Below the pieces are notes generated by a model. That model saw nothing but the letters and a program-made list of their open reading frames with translations. It was not told the DNA's origin and made no database searches. Below are positions 41,930 to 50,032 of a stretch of 64,000 nt of DNA, in pieces. Source of the DNA: Actinoplanes cyaneus (GTDB lineage: Bacteria; Actinomycetota; Actinomycetes; Mycobacteriales; Micromonosporaceae); contig NZ_BOMH01000018.1 of NCBI RefSeq assembly GCF_016862095.1, positions 124,001 through 188,000 on the forward strand, written 5' to 3'. Each line of letters opens with the position of its first letter. Position 1 is the first letter of the stretch. Position numbers and translations under genes: made by a program.

Positions 41930-43294
41930 GTGCCACGCCGCTACCTGATCCTGGCGATCTGCTGCCTGAGTCTGCTCATCATCAGCCTTGACGTCACCAT
42001 CATGAACATCGCCCTGCCGGCCGTACGGCAGGATCTCGGTTCCTCGGTCTCCGGGCTGCAGTGGACCATCGACGCGTTCGCCGTGGTCATCGCCAGCCTC
42101 CTGGTGCTGTCCGGGTCGATCGCCGACCGGGTGGGCCGCCGCCGCGTCTTCCAGAGCGGCCTGGCCGTCTTCACCGTCGCGTCCCTGCTGTGCAGCATCG
42201 CGCCGGGCCTGGGCTGGCTCATCGCGTTCCGGGTGCTCCAGGCGATCGGCGCGTCGATGATGAACCCGGTCGCCATGTCGATCATCACGAACACCTTCAC
42301 CGAGCCGCGCGAACGGGCCCGGGCGATCGGCGCGTGGGGCGCGGTGAACGGGTTCGGCCTGGCGCTCGGCCCGGTCGTCGGCGGCGTCCTGGTGCACAGC
42401 CTCGGCTGGCGCTCGATCTTCTGGATCAACGTGCCGATCGGCGTCGCGGCGCTGATCCTCACCGCGCTGTTCGTCCCCGAGTCCCGGGCGCCGAAAGCCC
42501 GCCGGCTCGACCCGGCCGGCCAGATCCTCGTCTTCCTGCTGCTCGCCGGGGTCACGTTCGGGATCATCGAGGGGCCCGGCGCGGGCTGGTCCTCGCCGGA
42601 GATCCTGGGCTGCTTCGCCGTCGCCCTCGCCGCGCTCGGCGGCCTGCTGTGGTGGGAGCCGCGCCGCGCGGAACCGTTGATCGATCTCGGCCTGTTCCGC
42701 AGCCCGCCGTTCTCCGGGGCGGTGGTGATCGCGATCTGCGCGTTCTCCGCGCTCAGCGGGTTCCTCTTCCTGAACACGCTCTACCTGCAGGAGACGCGGG
42801 GCCTGTCGGCGCTGACCGCCGGCCTCTACACGCTGCCGCTGGCCGTCGCGAACATCGCGTTCTCCCCGCTGAGCGGCCGTCTCGTCGGCGCCCGCGGCAC
42901 CAGGCTGCCCCTGCAGATCGCCGGCCTCGCGATGGCGCTCGGCATGCTGCCGCTGACCTGGGCCGGGCCGGACACCCCGGTCTGGCAGTTGCTCGCCGGC
43001 TACCTGCTGTTCGGGGTCGGCTTCGGGATGGTGAATACGCCGATCACCAACACGGCGGTCTCCGGCATGCCCCGCGAACGCGCCGGCGTGGCGGCGGCCA
43101 TCGCCTCGACCAGCCGGCAGGTCGGCAGCGCTCTCGGCGTCGCCGTCATCGGGGCGGTGCTGGCCTCCGGGAACGCGCACGCGGGCTGGTGGATCCTGGT
43201 CGGGCTGGGCGTGGCAGTGTTCCTGCTCGGCCAGGTCAGCACGGGAGCCTGGGCGCGCAGCCGCGCCCGCGATCCGGAAAGCGTCCCGGCATGA
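41930..43294 (+). CDS. DHA2-type MFS drug exporter
   Basis: 454-residue proton-driven exporter of the DHA2 (EmrB/QacA) class with about 14 helices. Helix 1 has the DHA2 pattern SLDVTIMNIALPAVRQDL; motif A follows as GSIADRVGRRRVFQSG, and motif C as WGAVNGFGLALGPVVGGVLV (GxxxGPxxGG). Helix VGFGMVNTPITNTAVSGMPRERAGVAAA is also typical. It probably exports hydrophobic drugs or native secondary metabolites. GTG at 41930 was chosen over TTG at 41909. The stop overlaps the MarR start as ATGA, so pump and regulator are made together; the palindrome at 41908-41923 is the likely control site. Confidence 0.92.
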   Translation: MPRRYLILAICCLSLLIISLDVTIMNIALPAVRQDLGSSVSGLQWTIDAFAVVIASLLVLSGSIADRVGRRRVFQSGLAVFTVASLLCSIAPGLGWLIAFRVLQAIGASMMNPVAMSIITNTFTEPRERARAIGAWGAVNGFGLALGPVVGGVLVHSLGWRSIFWINVPIGVAALILTALFVPESRAPKARRLDPAGQILVFLLLAGVTFGIIEGPGAGWSSPEILGCFAVALAALGGLLWWEPRRAEPLIDLGLFRSPPFSGAVVIAICAFSALSGFLFLNTLYLQETRGLSALTAGLYTLPLAVANIAFSPLSGRLVGARGTRLPLQIAGLAMALGMLPLTWAGPDTPVWQLLAGYLLFGVGFGMVNTPITNTAVSGMPRERAGVAAAIASTSRQVGSALGVAVIGAVLASGNAHAGWWILVGLGVAVFLLGQVSTGAWARSRARDPESVPA

Positions 43295-43791
43295 CCGCCG
43301 CTGCGGAACCACCCTCGGACGCCGAGCGGGCGTGGCGGGCCATGCGGGCGCTCGTCACCGAGCAGCACGACGCGAAGACGCGGGTCTGCGAGACGCTGGG
43401 CCTGAGCTTCGTCCGGGTCAAGGCCCTCGGCCTGCTCGCCACCGGTCCGCTGACGCTGCGCGGGCTGGCCGCCATGCTGGCCTGCGACCCGCCCTACGCC
43501 ACGGTGATCACCGGGGACCTGGAGGCACGCGGCCTCGTCCTGCGCGAACCGAACCCGGCCGACGGGCGGTCCCGGCTGGTCACCCTGACCCCGGCCGGGC
43601 ACGACGCCGCCCGCCGGGCCGGTCGCATCCTCGGGACTCCCCCGCCGGAACTGCTCGCCCTGCCCGCCGGCGACCTGGCCACGCTCGCCCGGATCCTCGC
43701 CGCGGTGACCGGTTCGCCGTCCGCCGACGAGGGACGGGACTGTGGCCCGGCGAGGGCGGCCGCCGGGCCACAGCACCCATTTCGGGAGTAA
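43291..43791 (+). CDS. MarR family transcriptional regulator
   Basis: 166 residues with a winged helix of the MarR family: LSFVRVKALGLLATGPLTLRGLAAMLACDPPYATVITGDLEARGLVLREPNPADGRSRLVTLTPAGHDAARRA (given here in pieces: LTLRGLAAMLACDPPYATVI is the helix-turn-helix, and PADGRSRLVTLTPAG the wing). The DxR wing signature is intact. It is translationally coupled to the DHA2 pump and most likely represses the operon through the palindrome upstream. The last ~17 codons lie in a hairpin that doubles as a terminator, so the C-terminal tail is probably not functional sequence. Confidence 0.92.
   Translation: MTAAAEPPSDAERAWRAMRALVTEQHDAKTRVCETLGLSFVRVKALGLLATGPLTLRGLAAMLACDPPYATVITGDLEARGLVLREPNPADGRSRLVTLTPAGHDAARRAGRILGTPPPELLALPAGDLATLARILAAVTGSPSADEGRDCGPARAAAGPQHPFRE
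43741..43772. terminator. Hairpin inside the MarR gene 3' end
   Basis: TGTGGCCCGGC (43741-43751) pairs exactly with GCCGGGCCACA (43762-43772) around a 10-base loop. It is within the final codons of marR and just ahead of the convergent lipase stop codon, so it can end transcription from both sides. Confidence 0.75.
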
Positions 43792-43794
43792 GGC

Positions 43795-44898
43795 CTAGGA
43801 AAAGCGGGCGGTGATCCAGTCCGCGACCAGGTCCGCCGACTGGATGACGGCGGAGTCGTGCGTGGCCCCCTGGATCGGCTCGAACTGGACCGGCTGGTCG
43901 TACGCCTCCAACTGCGGGATCAGCAGGTCAGCCGTGATGTCGTAGGGAACCGCGTCGTCGTTGGTGCCCTGCACGACCAGGATCGGCGCGGTCGGGGCGG
44001 TCTGTGCCGGATTGTCGTACTGGGCGAGCTTGGCGAGCACGTAGTTCGGCACCACCCCGTTCACCACCAGCTGCGACGGGGTGAAGTTCTGGTAGGCGGC
44101 CAGGATCTCGTTGAGGCACCCGGTCGACAGGACACCGACCTTGAGTTTGGCCGGGGTGGCGAGGATGGTCATCGGCTGCACGCTCGGGTCGACGGCGTTC
44201 AGCCCGTACAACGCCATCACCAGGTAACCCTGCGCCGGGGTGCCGGGGATGTAGGGCGCGATCGCGTCGGCGTTGGACAGCGGTGCGATGCTGGCCGTGC
44301 CCTTGAGCACCAGGTTCCCGTCGTAGGACGGCGCCATCTGGCTCGCGAACAGCGCCCCCTGGCCGCCCTGCGAGTGCCCGTCGATGACGTAGGAGGTGCT
44401 CAGCGCCGCGTCCAGGTTCCGCGCCGCCTTGACGCTGTCGATGATCGCGCGTGCCTCGCTCGCCCCGATCAGGTACGGGTGCTGCCCGCCCGACCCGAGC
44501 CCGGGATAGTCGGTCGCCGCGACCGTGTAGCCCCGGCTGAGCAGCTCGGCCACCGCGATCCGCGCCTCCTCCCAGAAGACGCCCTGGTTGGTCGAGGGTG
44601 CGCACTGGTACGCGATGCCGGTCGTGCCGTGCGCCCAGGCGACGACCTTGTTCTTCTTCCCGGTCTTCGGGGTGAGGATCAGCCCGGTGGAGGTGACGGT
44701 GCTGCCGGTGATCGAGGTGGAGAGGTACTGAACGCGCTTTCCGGTCGCGAGGGCGGACAGCTCGGCCGGAAGGGTGGCGGCCGAACTGGTCAGCACGTAA
44801 CCCGACGCCAGCGCCGCGGTCGCCGGTCGGGCGGCCGCGACGGTCACCCCGCACGCGCTCAGCAACGCGGCGAGGAGCAGGCGGACGATCTTGTTCAT
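43795..44898 (-). CDS. Secreted lipase/alpha-beta hydrolase (LIP family)
   Basis: 367 residues with a signal peptide (about 1-27, IVRLLLAALLSACGVTVAAARPATA). The fold is that of secretory lipases (PF03583 type): VVAWAHGTTGIAYQCAPS, LLSRGYTVAATDYPGLGSGGQHPYLIG (in pieces), nucleophile elbow VIDGHSQGGQGAL, the late strand ILVVQGTNDDAVPYD (catalytic Asp region) and GATHDSAV with the His. It likely hydrolyses lipid esters outside the cell. Start ATG at 44898 begins the signal peptide; the longer ORF upstream lacks it. An inverted repeat lies 27-47 bp upstream. Confidence 0.9.
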   Translation of the reverse strand: MNKIVRLLLAALLSACGVTVAAARPATAALASGYVLTSSAATLPAELSALATGKRVQYLSTSITGSTVTSTGLILTPKTGKKNKVVAWAHGTTGIAYQCAPSTNQGVFWEEARIAVAELLSRGYTVAATDYPGLGSGGQHPYLIGASEARAIIDSVKAARNLDAALSTSYVIDGHSQGGQGALFASQMAPSYDGNLVLKGTASIAPLSNADAIAPYIPGTPAQGYLVMALYGLNAVDPSVQPMTILATPAKLKVGVLSTGCLNEILAAYQNFTPSQLVVNGVVPNYVLAKLAQYDNPAQTAPTAPILVVQGTNDDAVPYDITADLLIPQLEAYDQPVQFEPIQGATHDSAVIQSADLVADWITARFS

Positions 44899-44924
44899 GG
44901 ACACCCCGTTCTCCGTGGGAAATG

Positions 44925-44945
44925 ATCCGATGTGGATGATCGGAT
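44925..44945. promoter_or_regulatory. Inverted repeat in the lipase leader
   Basis: ATCCGAT (44925-44931) and ATCGGAT (44939-44945) form a perfect 7-bp inverted repeat with a 7-bp spacer, 27 bp upstream of the lipase start. An operator or leader hairpin is possible. The gap 44899-45089 holds no gene and is locally AT-rich near 45050-45090. Confidence 0.45.
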
Positions 44946-45089
44946 GAATGCACAGCGTAATGCGGGTCACACCACCGCGAAGCGCATTCCCGGCCAGAGA
45001 ATGATGGCTTTTCAGGTATCCGCGCACGTCACTAGGTTGATGGGCGCGCGTCATTGCAAAGATCGATTTAATCGTTCCTTCAATTGTGA

Positions 45090-46358
45090 TTACACACCGC
45101 TCGGGTACGTCTCCGGCTCGTGCGCGTTCACCCGTAGCGTGTGCAGCGGCCGCAGCGCGTGCGACTCGTCGAACCAGAGGAACGCGTCGTACCGATCACC
45201 CAGCACGGTCGGGACATAGTTCGCCCAACGCTCGCGCTCCGGGCGGTAGACGACCCCGATCGCCCGATGCGGCAGCACGGTGGTGAGCACTTCCGGACGG
45301 TCGTCGCCGGCCGGGAAGACGAGCAGCGCCTTACCCGGCGCGGCCAGGTGCAGGATCTCCTCGAGCGAACCGCCGCGCGCCGGCGGCACCCCCATCACCT
45401 CCGCCGGGTCACCCCACTGCGGCCCGGCCACGACGCTGCCGCGGAACGACCCCATCCCGACGAGCAGCACCTCGTCCCAGCCGAAGCGGTCGCGCGCGAG
45501 CTGCCCGAGTGTCAACTCCCCGTGATCGACCTGGTCGGTGCCGCGGGCGTCACCGATGTGCGTGTTGTGCGCCCAGACCACCGCCTTGCAGCGCGGGCCG
45601 TACCGGGTGAGCAGCCGATCCAGCGTCTCGTCCATGTGCCGGTCCCGGCCGTTCCAGGCGTCCGGCCCGCCCCGCACCATGGTCCGGTAGTAACTCTCCG
45701 CGCCCGCCACGACCGCCGCGTTCTGCCACACCCCGAAGTCACGGTCGCTGAGCGCGGCGAGCATCCGCACCACCGTGTGCTCACAGGTGGCGTTCACGAA
45801 CTGGGTGGACCATCCGTACGCGTTGGGATCCTCGTTGAACGGCTCGAAGCAGCGGTACGCCTCCAGCGCGACCGGCGCCAGGTCCGGATCGTGCTCGCGC
45901 AGCCAGGTGAGGATCTCGCGCATCGACTGCCACAGGGAGTAGACGTCGAGGCCGTGGAACCCCACCCTGTCGTCCGGCGGCCGCGTCCGGTTGAACCCGT
46001 GCAGCCAGCGGGTGAAGTCGACCAGTTCCTCGTTCGCCCACATCCAGGTCGGCCAGCGGTCGTACCGCACCAACGCCGACCGCGGGTCGTCCGGCGCACC
46101 CGGCCCGCCCCGCACCGCCTCGTTCACCCGTTCACAGTCGGGCCAGTCCCCCTCGACGGCGACGAAACTGAACCCGCGCTCCTCGATCAGCCGCTGAGTG
46201 AGCGCCGACCGCCACGCGTAGAACTCGTGCGTCCCGTGCGTGGCCTCACCGATCATCACTACGCGTGCCGACGCGGCCCGGTCCAGCAGGATCTCCAGAT
46301 CCCCCGGATCCCGCAGCTCACGCGCGATCGACCGTACCTCGTCCCGGTATCGGATCAT
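45090..46358 (-). CDS. Erythromycin esterase family protein
   Basis: 422 residues of the Ere/succinoglycan-biosynthesis-like family. The hallmark GEATHGTHEFYAWRSALTQRLIEERGFSFVAVEGDWPDCERVNEAV (pieces GEATHGTHEF and VAVEGDWPDC) holds the active-site His and Glu. WAHNTHIGDARGTD is the second conserved His block, and VLPHRAIGVVYRPERERWANY is typical of actinobacterial members. True Ere enzymes linearise macrolides by ester cleavage; most chromosomal homologues are untested, so macrolide resistance is only a possibility. It is monocistronic, on the same strand as the lipase 191 bp downstream. Confidence 0.92.
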   Translation of the reverse strand: MIRYRDEVRSIARELRDPGDLEILLDRAASARVVMIGEATHGTHEFYAWRSALTQRLIEERGFSFVAVEGDWPDCERVNEAVRGGPGAPDDPRSALVRYDRWPTWMWANEELVDFTRWLHGFNRTRPPDDRVGFHGLDVYSLWQSMREILTWLREHDPDLAPVALEAYRCFEPFNEDPNAYGWSTQFVNATCEHTVVRMLAALSDRDFGVWQNAAVVAGAESYYRTMVRGGPDAWNGRDRHMDETLDRLLTRYGPRCKAVVWAHNTHIGDARGTDQVDHGELTLGQLARDRFGWDEVLLVGMGSFRGSVVAGPQWGDPAEVMGVPPARGGSLEEILHLAAPGKALLVFPAGDDRPEVLTTVLPHRAIGVVYRPERERWANYVPTVLGDRYDAFLWFDESHALRPLHTLRVNAHEPETYPSGV

Positions 46359-46538
46359 TCCTCAGTGGTTACCCAACGCAACCACCCCCATACCTCCGAC
46401 CTTTGCACCCCACCCCTTATCCGGTACGCCCCCACAACGCCCACCCGCACCCCACGCCCCGCCACCCGAGGACAGTCCTCGCTCGTCCGCACGCACGCGA
46501 GGCTCAGCCCGCTCCGGGCCGCAGCGCGAGTCCCGCTA

Positions 46539-46595
46539 CCGGCTGGCACTCACGGTCGTCATTCGTCCCTCATAACAACCGTGAGCACCAGCCGG
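46539..46595. repeat. Intergenic hairpin family, copy 2
   Basis: Arms of 24 bases (46539-46562 and 46572-46595) pair with about four mismatches around the loop TCGTCCCTC. The loop and stem core match copies at 5.3 and 49.1 kb. It lies in the 527-bp gap 46359-46885 between the divergent Ere-like and globin genes, which otherwise shows only GC-rich low-complexity sequence. Confidence 0.8.
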
Positions 46596-46654
46596 AACCT
46601 CGCGCCGCGCGCACCGCGGGCCCAGCTCGCAGCGCCGCGAACTGGGCCCGCCGT

Positions 46655-46860
46655 GCGAGGCCGCGGCACGCGCGGGCGTTGCGGGGCGCGCCCTTGCACT
46701 GCGGGCACGCGCGCGGCCGCCAGCACACGCGGGCATTGCGGGCACGTGCCGGCATTGCGGGCACGCGCGGGGCTGCCGGCACCCGCGGGGCCGCGGGCAC
46801 GCGTGGAGGCGCTGCGGAGCGCGTGGGGGCGTTGCGGCACGCCTGCGGGGGTGTGGGGTG
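46655..46860. repeat. Degenerate GCATTGCGGGCACGCG-type repeats
   Basis: Imperfect units of about 18-21 bp (GGGCATTGCGGGCACGTG, GGCATTGCGGGCACGCG, CTGCCGGCACCCGCGGG, GTTGCGGCACGCC) run from the hairpin to just before the globin gene. No credible gene in any frame. Confidence 0.65.
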
Positions 46861-46885
46861 GGGTGGGCGCTGCGATGATGGGCGG

Positions 46886-47335
46886 ATGGGACGCCCTACG
46901 CTCTTCGAGGCCGCCGGCGGCGCGCCGGCCATGCTGACGCTGGCGACCGACTTCCACGCGCGTTGCCTGGCCGACCCGCTGCTGGAGCATCCGTTCTCGC
47001 ACGTGGACAACCCGGATCACGTGCGGCATCTCGCCGACTACTGGGGTGAGGTGCTCGGCGGGCCACCGGTCTTCTCGCAGCGGCACGGCGGGCACACGGC
47101 CATGCTGCGGATCCATGCGAACCAGTGCGACGAGGACCCGTTCTCGGCCCGGTTCCGGGAGGTCTTCGACGAGGCGGTGGCGAGCACGCTGCCGGAGGAT
47201 CCGGAGTTGCGCCGTGCGCTGCACGATTACATGACGGTCGCGGCGGGCGAGGTCTCGGCCGTTTTCCCGACCACGGCGGCAGTCGCCGAGGGGCTTCCGA
47301 TGCCGCGCTGGTCGTGGTCGGGGCCGGCCGCATAA
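46886..47335 (+). CDS. Truncated haemoglobin (group II-like)
   Basis: 149 residues of the truncated globin family. The order is right: PTLFEAAGGAPAMLTLATDFHARCLADPLLEHPFSH (in pieces), then DYWGEVLGGPPVFSQRHGGHTAMLRIHANQ, where MLRIHA carries the probable proximal heme-ligand His, and a late helix ALHDYMTVAAGEVSAVF. Group II members (GlbO-like) bind O2 or NO and occur in most actinobacteria. The start at 46886 is set by the family N-terminus; upstream in-frame sequence is repeat-derived. A bidirectional terminator follows. Confidence 0.9.
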   Translation: MGRPTLFEAAGGAPAMLTLATDFHARCLADPLLEHPFSHVDNPDHVRHLADYWGEVLGGPPVFSQRHGGHTAMLRIHANQCDEDPFSARFREVFDEAVASTLPEDPELRRALHDYMTVAAGEVSAVFPTTAAVAEGLPMPRWSWSGPAA

Positions 47336-47380
47336 CGCGTACGCGCGAATTGCTTCTGGTTCTCGAGGAATTGATCATTT

Positions 47381-47424
47381 CCGGGTCGTGGGCGGGCACC
47401 GGAGCGCGGCCCACGACGTACCGG
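47381..47424. terminator. Bidirectional hairpin between globin and lipoprotein genes
   Basis: GTCGTGGGC (47385-47393) and GCCCACGAC (47409-47417) pair exactly, with an outer CCGG/CCGG pair, around a 15-base loop between convergent genes. Confidence 0.7.
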
Positions 47425-47435
47425 ACGAATTGTTC

Positions 47436-48179
47436 TTATTTCTTCCCGAGCTTGGACTGGTCGACGAATTCCGACGCGGCGGGTTCCTTGATCTCGGGGA
47501 ATGTCTTGCCGAAATCGGAGAACGTCAGGCCCTGGCCGGCGGGGCCTTCGAGCTTGAGCGGGTACGGCTCGCCGCGGGTCGACACCCAGAGCGTGCTCGC
47601 GGCGTCCGCGCTGTCGCGCACCGCGAGCGCGGGCACGCCGTCGACGTCCTCGGTCTCGCCCTTGGTGACCACGCCCTCGCTGTTCAGGATCGCGTCGATG
47701 TCCGCGGCGGCGAAGATCGTGCCGAAGTCCGCGTCCTTGGCGGCCAGCTTGATCCACTTGGTGCCGACCTGCTGCTTCATCGCCGTCGCGGTGGCGCCGG
47801 TGGAGTCCATCCGCTCCCAGAACTTCGCGTCCGGCCGGATGTACTTCTGGCCGGCGACCGAGAGCACCTCGATCGTGGCGCCGCTGGACTTCAACGAGCC
47901 GGTGAAGTCGTCGCCGGCGTTCTTCAGGTCGAGCTGGATCAGGTCCTTCTCCTCCTTCACCACGCCCTTGACGTGGAAGGACTTCGCCGACCTGAGCGCG
48001 ATCCGGCTCTTGTCCAGGACGCCCTTGCCGGAGAGGACCTCGACCCCGTTGCCGGCCGGATCCGACGACACGGACGCCGTCGGCTTCGGCGCGTTGGGGT
48101 CGTTCGGCAGGCCGCAGCCGGAGAGCAGCGCGGCGGAAATGGTGAGCGCGGCCAAGCCGGCGCGCGTAACAGTCTTCAT
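47436..48179 (-). CDS. LppX/LprAFG-like lipoprotein
   Basis: 247 residues. A lipoprotein signal peptide ends at lipobox LLSGCG (Cys about residue 22). The mature domain (SFHVKGVVKEEKDLIQLDLKNAGDDFTGSL, in pieces; VLSVAGQKYIRPDAKFWERM; SADAASTLWVSTRGEPYPLKLEG) follows the LppX_LprAFG half-barrel pattern. In mycobacteria such proteins carry lipids or glycolipids across the periplasm; here the family is recognised but cargo is not. ATG at 48179 starts the signal peptide. Monocistronic and convergent with the globin gene. Confidence 0.9.
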   Translation of the reverse strand: MKTVTRAGLAALTISAALLSGCGLPNDPNAPKPTASVSSDPAGNGVEVLSGKGVLDKSRIALRSAKSFHVKGVVKEEKDLIQLDLKNAGDDFTGSLKSSGATIEVLSVAGQKYIRPDAKFWERMDSTGATATAMKQQVGTKWIKLAAKDADFGTIFAAADIDAILNSEGVVTKGETEDVDGVPALAVRDSADAASTLWVSTRGEPYPLKLEGPAGQGLTFSDFGKTFPEIKEPAASEFVDQSKLGKK

Positions 48180-48440
48180 CGTTCGTCCCCGTCTGAGGGC
48201 GGGCACGATCGAACAGCGACGATCGCCCCCGCAGTCTGCGCGCGACAATAGCGGTACCGCCGCGCCGGCCCGACCCCGGAGTGACGATGATCTCGCCCGG
48301 CAGGCCAGCGACCGCAGTGCATGTCCGAACGTAACGTGAAGCCATCATGACATCGGCGCCGCGGACTCGCAGCCGGGGGTCGGGCTCCACAGTCGTCGAT
48401 GCCGAGGCTACACGCCGCGCCGGAGGACAATGATGGGCTG

Positions 48441-48905
48441 ATGGACGAGATCGAGATCGGCCCCGTGACGCCGGCCGACACCGGGGAGATCTTCACCCTG
48501 CAGCTCGCTGCCTACGTCGCCGAGGCCCAGCTGTACGACGATCCGCACCTCCCCGCCCTGGTGCAGCCCCTCGACGACCTGGCCGCCGAGCTCGCCGACA
48601 GCCTGGCACTGAAGGCCACCGCCGGGCACCGCATCGTCGGCGCCGTCCGTGGCCGCCTCGACGGCACCGTCCTGCGCATCGGCCGCCTCGTCGTGGCCCC
48701 CGACATGCAGCGCCGCGGCATCGGCACCCGCCTGCTCACCGCCATCGAGGCCGCCGCCACCGAGGAGGTCGAGTGGCTCGCGCTGTTCACCGGCCACCTG
48801 AGCAGCGTCAACATCCACCTTTACGAACGTCACGGCTACGAGGAGACGCACCGCGAGCAGATCCGCCCCGACCTCACCCTGGTCCACCTCACCAAGGCCC
48901 GCTGA
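48441..48905 (+). CDS. GNAT family N-acetyltransferase
   Basis: 154 residues. Motif A for acetyl-CoA is IGRLVVAPDMQRRGIGTRLLTAIEAAA, followed by EWLALFTGHLSSVNIHLYERHGYEETHRE, the standard late beta strand and helix. Similar single-domain GNATs often acetylate small amines or antibiotics; the substrate is unknown. The ATG at 48441 was chosen for the family N-terminus (EIEIGPVTPADTGEIFTLQ); GGAGG at 48422-48426 is about 14 bases upstream. The 48180-48440 gap upstream holds nothing else I can support. Confidence 0.9.
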   Translation: MDEIEIGPVTPADTGEIFTLQLAAYVAEAQLYDDPHLPALVQPLDDLAAELADSLALKATAGHRIVGAVRGRLDGTVLRIGRLVVAPDMQRRGIGTRLLTAIEAAATEEVEWLALFTGHLSSVNIHLYERHGYEETHREQIRPDLTLVHLTKAR

Positions 48906-49108
48906 CCCTCACCCGGGCGCCAACCCCCGCGTCGGTACGCCCATGGCCCCCGCCCGCCCAGCCCCCGCCACGCCCAGCCCACTCCGGGCCGCCACGCGCT
49001 CCCGCCGCAGCCCGCCACGCGACCCCGGCCCACTCCTTGGACCGCAGCGCGACCCGCCGCGACCCGCCACGCGATCCCCGGCCCGCTCCGGGCCGCCAGG
49101 CGCCTCCC

Positions 49109-49173
49109 GGTTCCAGCTGGTGCTCATGGGCGTTATTCGTCCCTCATAACGCCCATGAGCACCAGCTGGAACC
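49109..49173. repeat. Intergenic hairpin family, copy 3 (perfect 28-bp arms)
   Basis: The best copy: 28-base arms (49109-49136 and 49146-49173) pair without mismatch around the loop TCGTCCCTC. Centre TTATTCGTCCCTCATAA is shared with the copies at 5.3 and 46.5 kb. It lies between the convergent GNAT and TetR genes and could end transcription both ways. The surrounding 421-bp gap (48906-49326) is otherwise GC-rich, with a short tandem repeat on the right. Confidence 0.92.
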
Positions 49174-49215
49174 CTGCGCCGCGCCGCCTGGCCGAGCCGC
49201 AGGCTGGCTCGCGCT

Positions 49216-49310
49216 AGCGGTCACGGACCGGCGGCACGCGCGGGCGGTCACGGACCGGCGACACGCGCGGGCGGCTCGCGCGGGTGGTCATGGGCGGGCG
49301 GCTCATGGGC
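49216..49310. repeat. 27-bp tandem repeat, 2 copies plus degenerate tail
   Basis: GGTCACGGACCGGCG begins at 49219 and 49246, a 27-bp period, each followed by CACGCGCGGGCGG, with decayed GGTCATGGGCGGGCGG units after. It sits just beyond the TetR stop codon on its downstream side. Confidence 0.7.
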
Positions 49311-49326
49311 GTACGGGCAAATCGGT

Positions 49327-49953
49327 TCAGGGTTGGAAAACGCCTGACAGGCCGTTTTCCAGCAGGTCGAAGGCCTCTTGGGCGTGCAGGACGGCGAGGG
49401 GGTGAACCGTGTCCGCGGGGTCGCCGGCCAGCATGCGGTCGCGGTTCTCGGTGATCAGGACCATGCGGGTGGCGGCGATCTGGGCGGCGGCGAGCCGGGC
49501 GGTCCGCACGTCGGTGACGGTGGCGAGCTCGGCGGCGAGCAGCTCCTGCGAGCGGGCGGTCGCGACGAACAGCCGCGGCGCCAGGGACGGTGTCGCGTTG
49601 ATCAGGCGGTGCACGCGCAGCACCGTGGGATGGTCGCTCAGGCCGGTCGCCGGGTCCCGCTCGGCGAGCGCGGTGAGGAAGTGCCGGCGCAGCGCGGCGA
49701 GTGGCGTCTCGCCCGGCGCACGGGTGCGGACGACGCGGGCCGGCTCGTCGACGTGGTCCTCGCCGGCGGACAGGACGAGCTCTTCCTTGCTGCCGAAGTA
49801 GTTGAAGACGGTCGTCTTGGACACGTTCGCCGCCGCCGCGATCTCGGCCATCGCCACGTTGTCGAACCCGCGCTCGACGAAGAGATCGATCGCCGTTTCC
49901 CACAGCAACCGGCGGGTCTCCTGCTTCTTGCGCTCCCGCAGCCCGGTCCCCAT
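49327..49953 (-). CDS. TetR family transcriptional regulator
   Basis: 208 residues. The N-terminal helix-turn-helix is RRLLWETAIDLFVERGFDNVAMAEIAAAANVSKTTVFNYFGSKEEL (in pieces); VSKTTVFNYF is the recognition helix. The C-terminal ligand domain is of the common actinobacterial MftR/AcrR type. The gene is divergent from the DHA2 pump and the two share an 79-bp gap holding a strong inverted repeat, so it most likely represses the pump and itself. The inducer is probably a pump substrate. Confidence 0.93.
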   Translation of the reverse strand: MGTGLRERKKQETRRLLWETAIDLFVERGFDNVAMAEIAAAANVSKTTVFNYFGSKEELVLSAGEDHVDEPARVVRTRAPGETPLAALRRHFLTALAERDPATGLSDHPTVLRVHRLINATPSLAPRLFVATARSQELLAAELATVTDVRTARLAAAQIAATRMVLITENRDRMLAGDPADTVHPLAVLHAQEAFDLLENGLSGVFQP

Positions 49954-49976
49954 ACTCGCACTTTACCAGAGTCATC

Positions 49977-50010
49977 TTTTGTCTCGGACAAACTCTTGAC
50001 CGAGACCAAA
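49977..50010. promoter_or_regulatory. TetR operator with nested palindromes
   Basis: TTTTGTCTCGG (49977-49987) and CCGAGACCAAA (50000-50010) form an 11-bp inverted repeat with one mismatch; inside, TTTGTC-TCG-GACAAA is a second perfect repeat. It lies between the divergent TetR and MFS genes and overlaps the -35 box of the MFS promoter, an ideal place for repression. Confidence 0.7.
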
Positions 50011-50025
50011 TTTCCTCCGTACGGT
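49996..50025 (+). promoter_or_regulatory. MFS promoter, possibly giving a leaderless mRNA
   Basis: TTGACC (49996-50001) and TACGGT (50020-50025) with an 18-bp spacer. Transcription would begin near 50032, essentially at the ATG at 50033. No Shine-Dalgarno sequence is seen before that ATG. Confidence 0.5.
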
Positions 50026-50032
50026 CGTGAGC

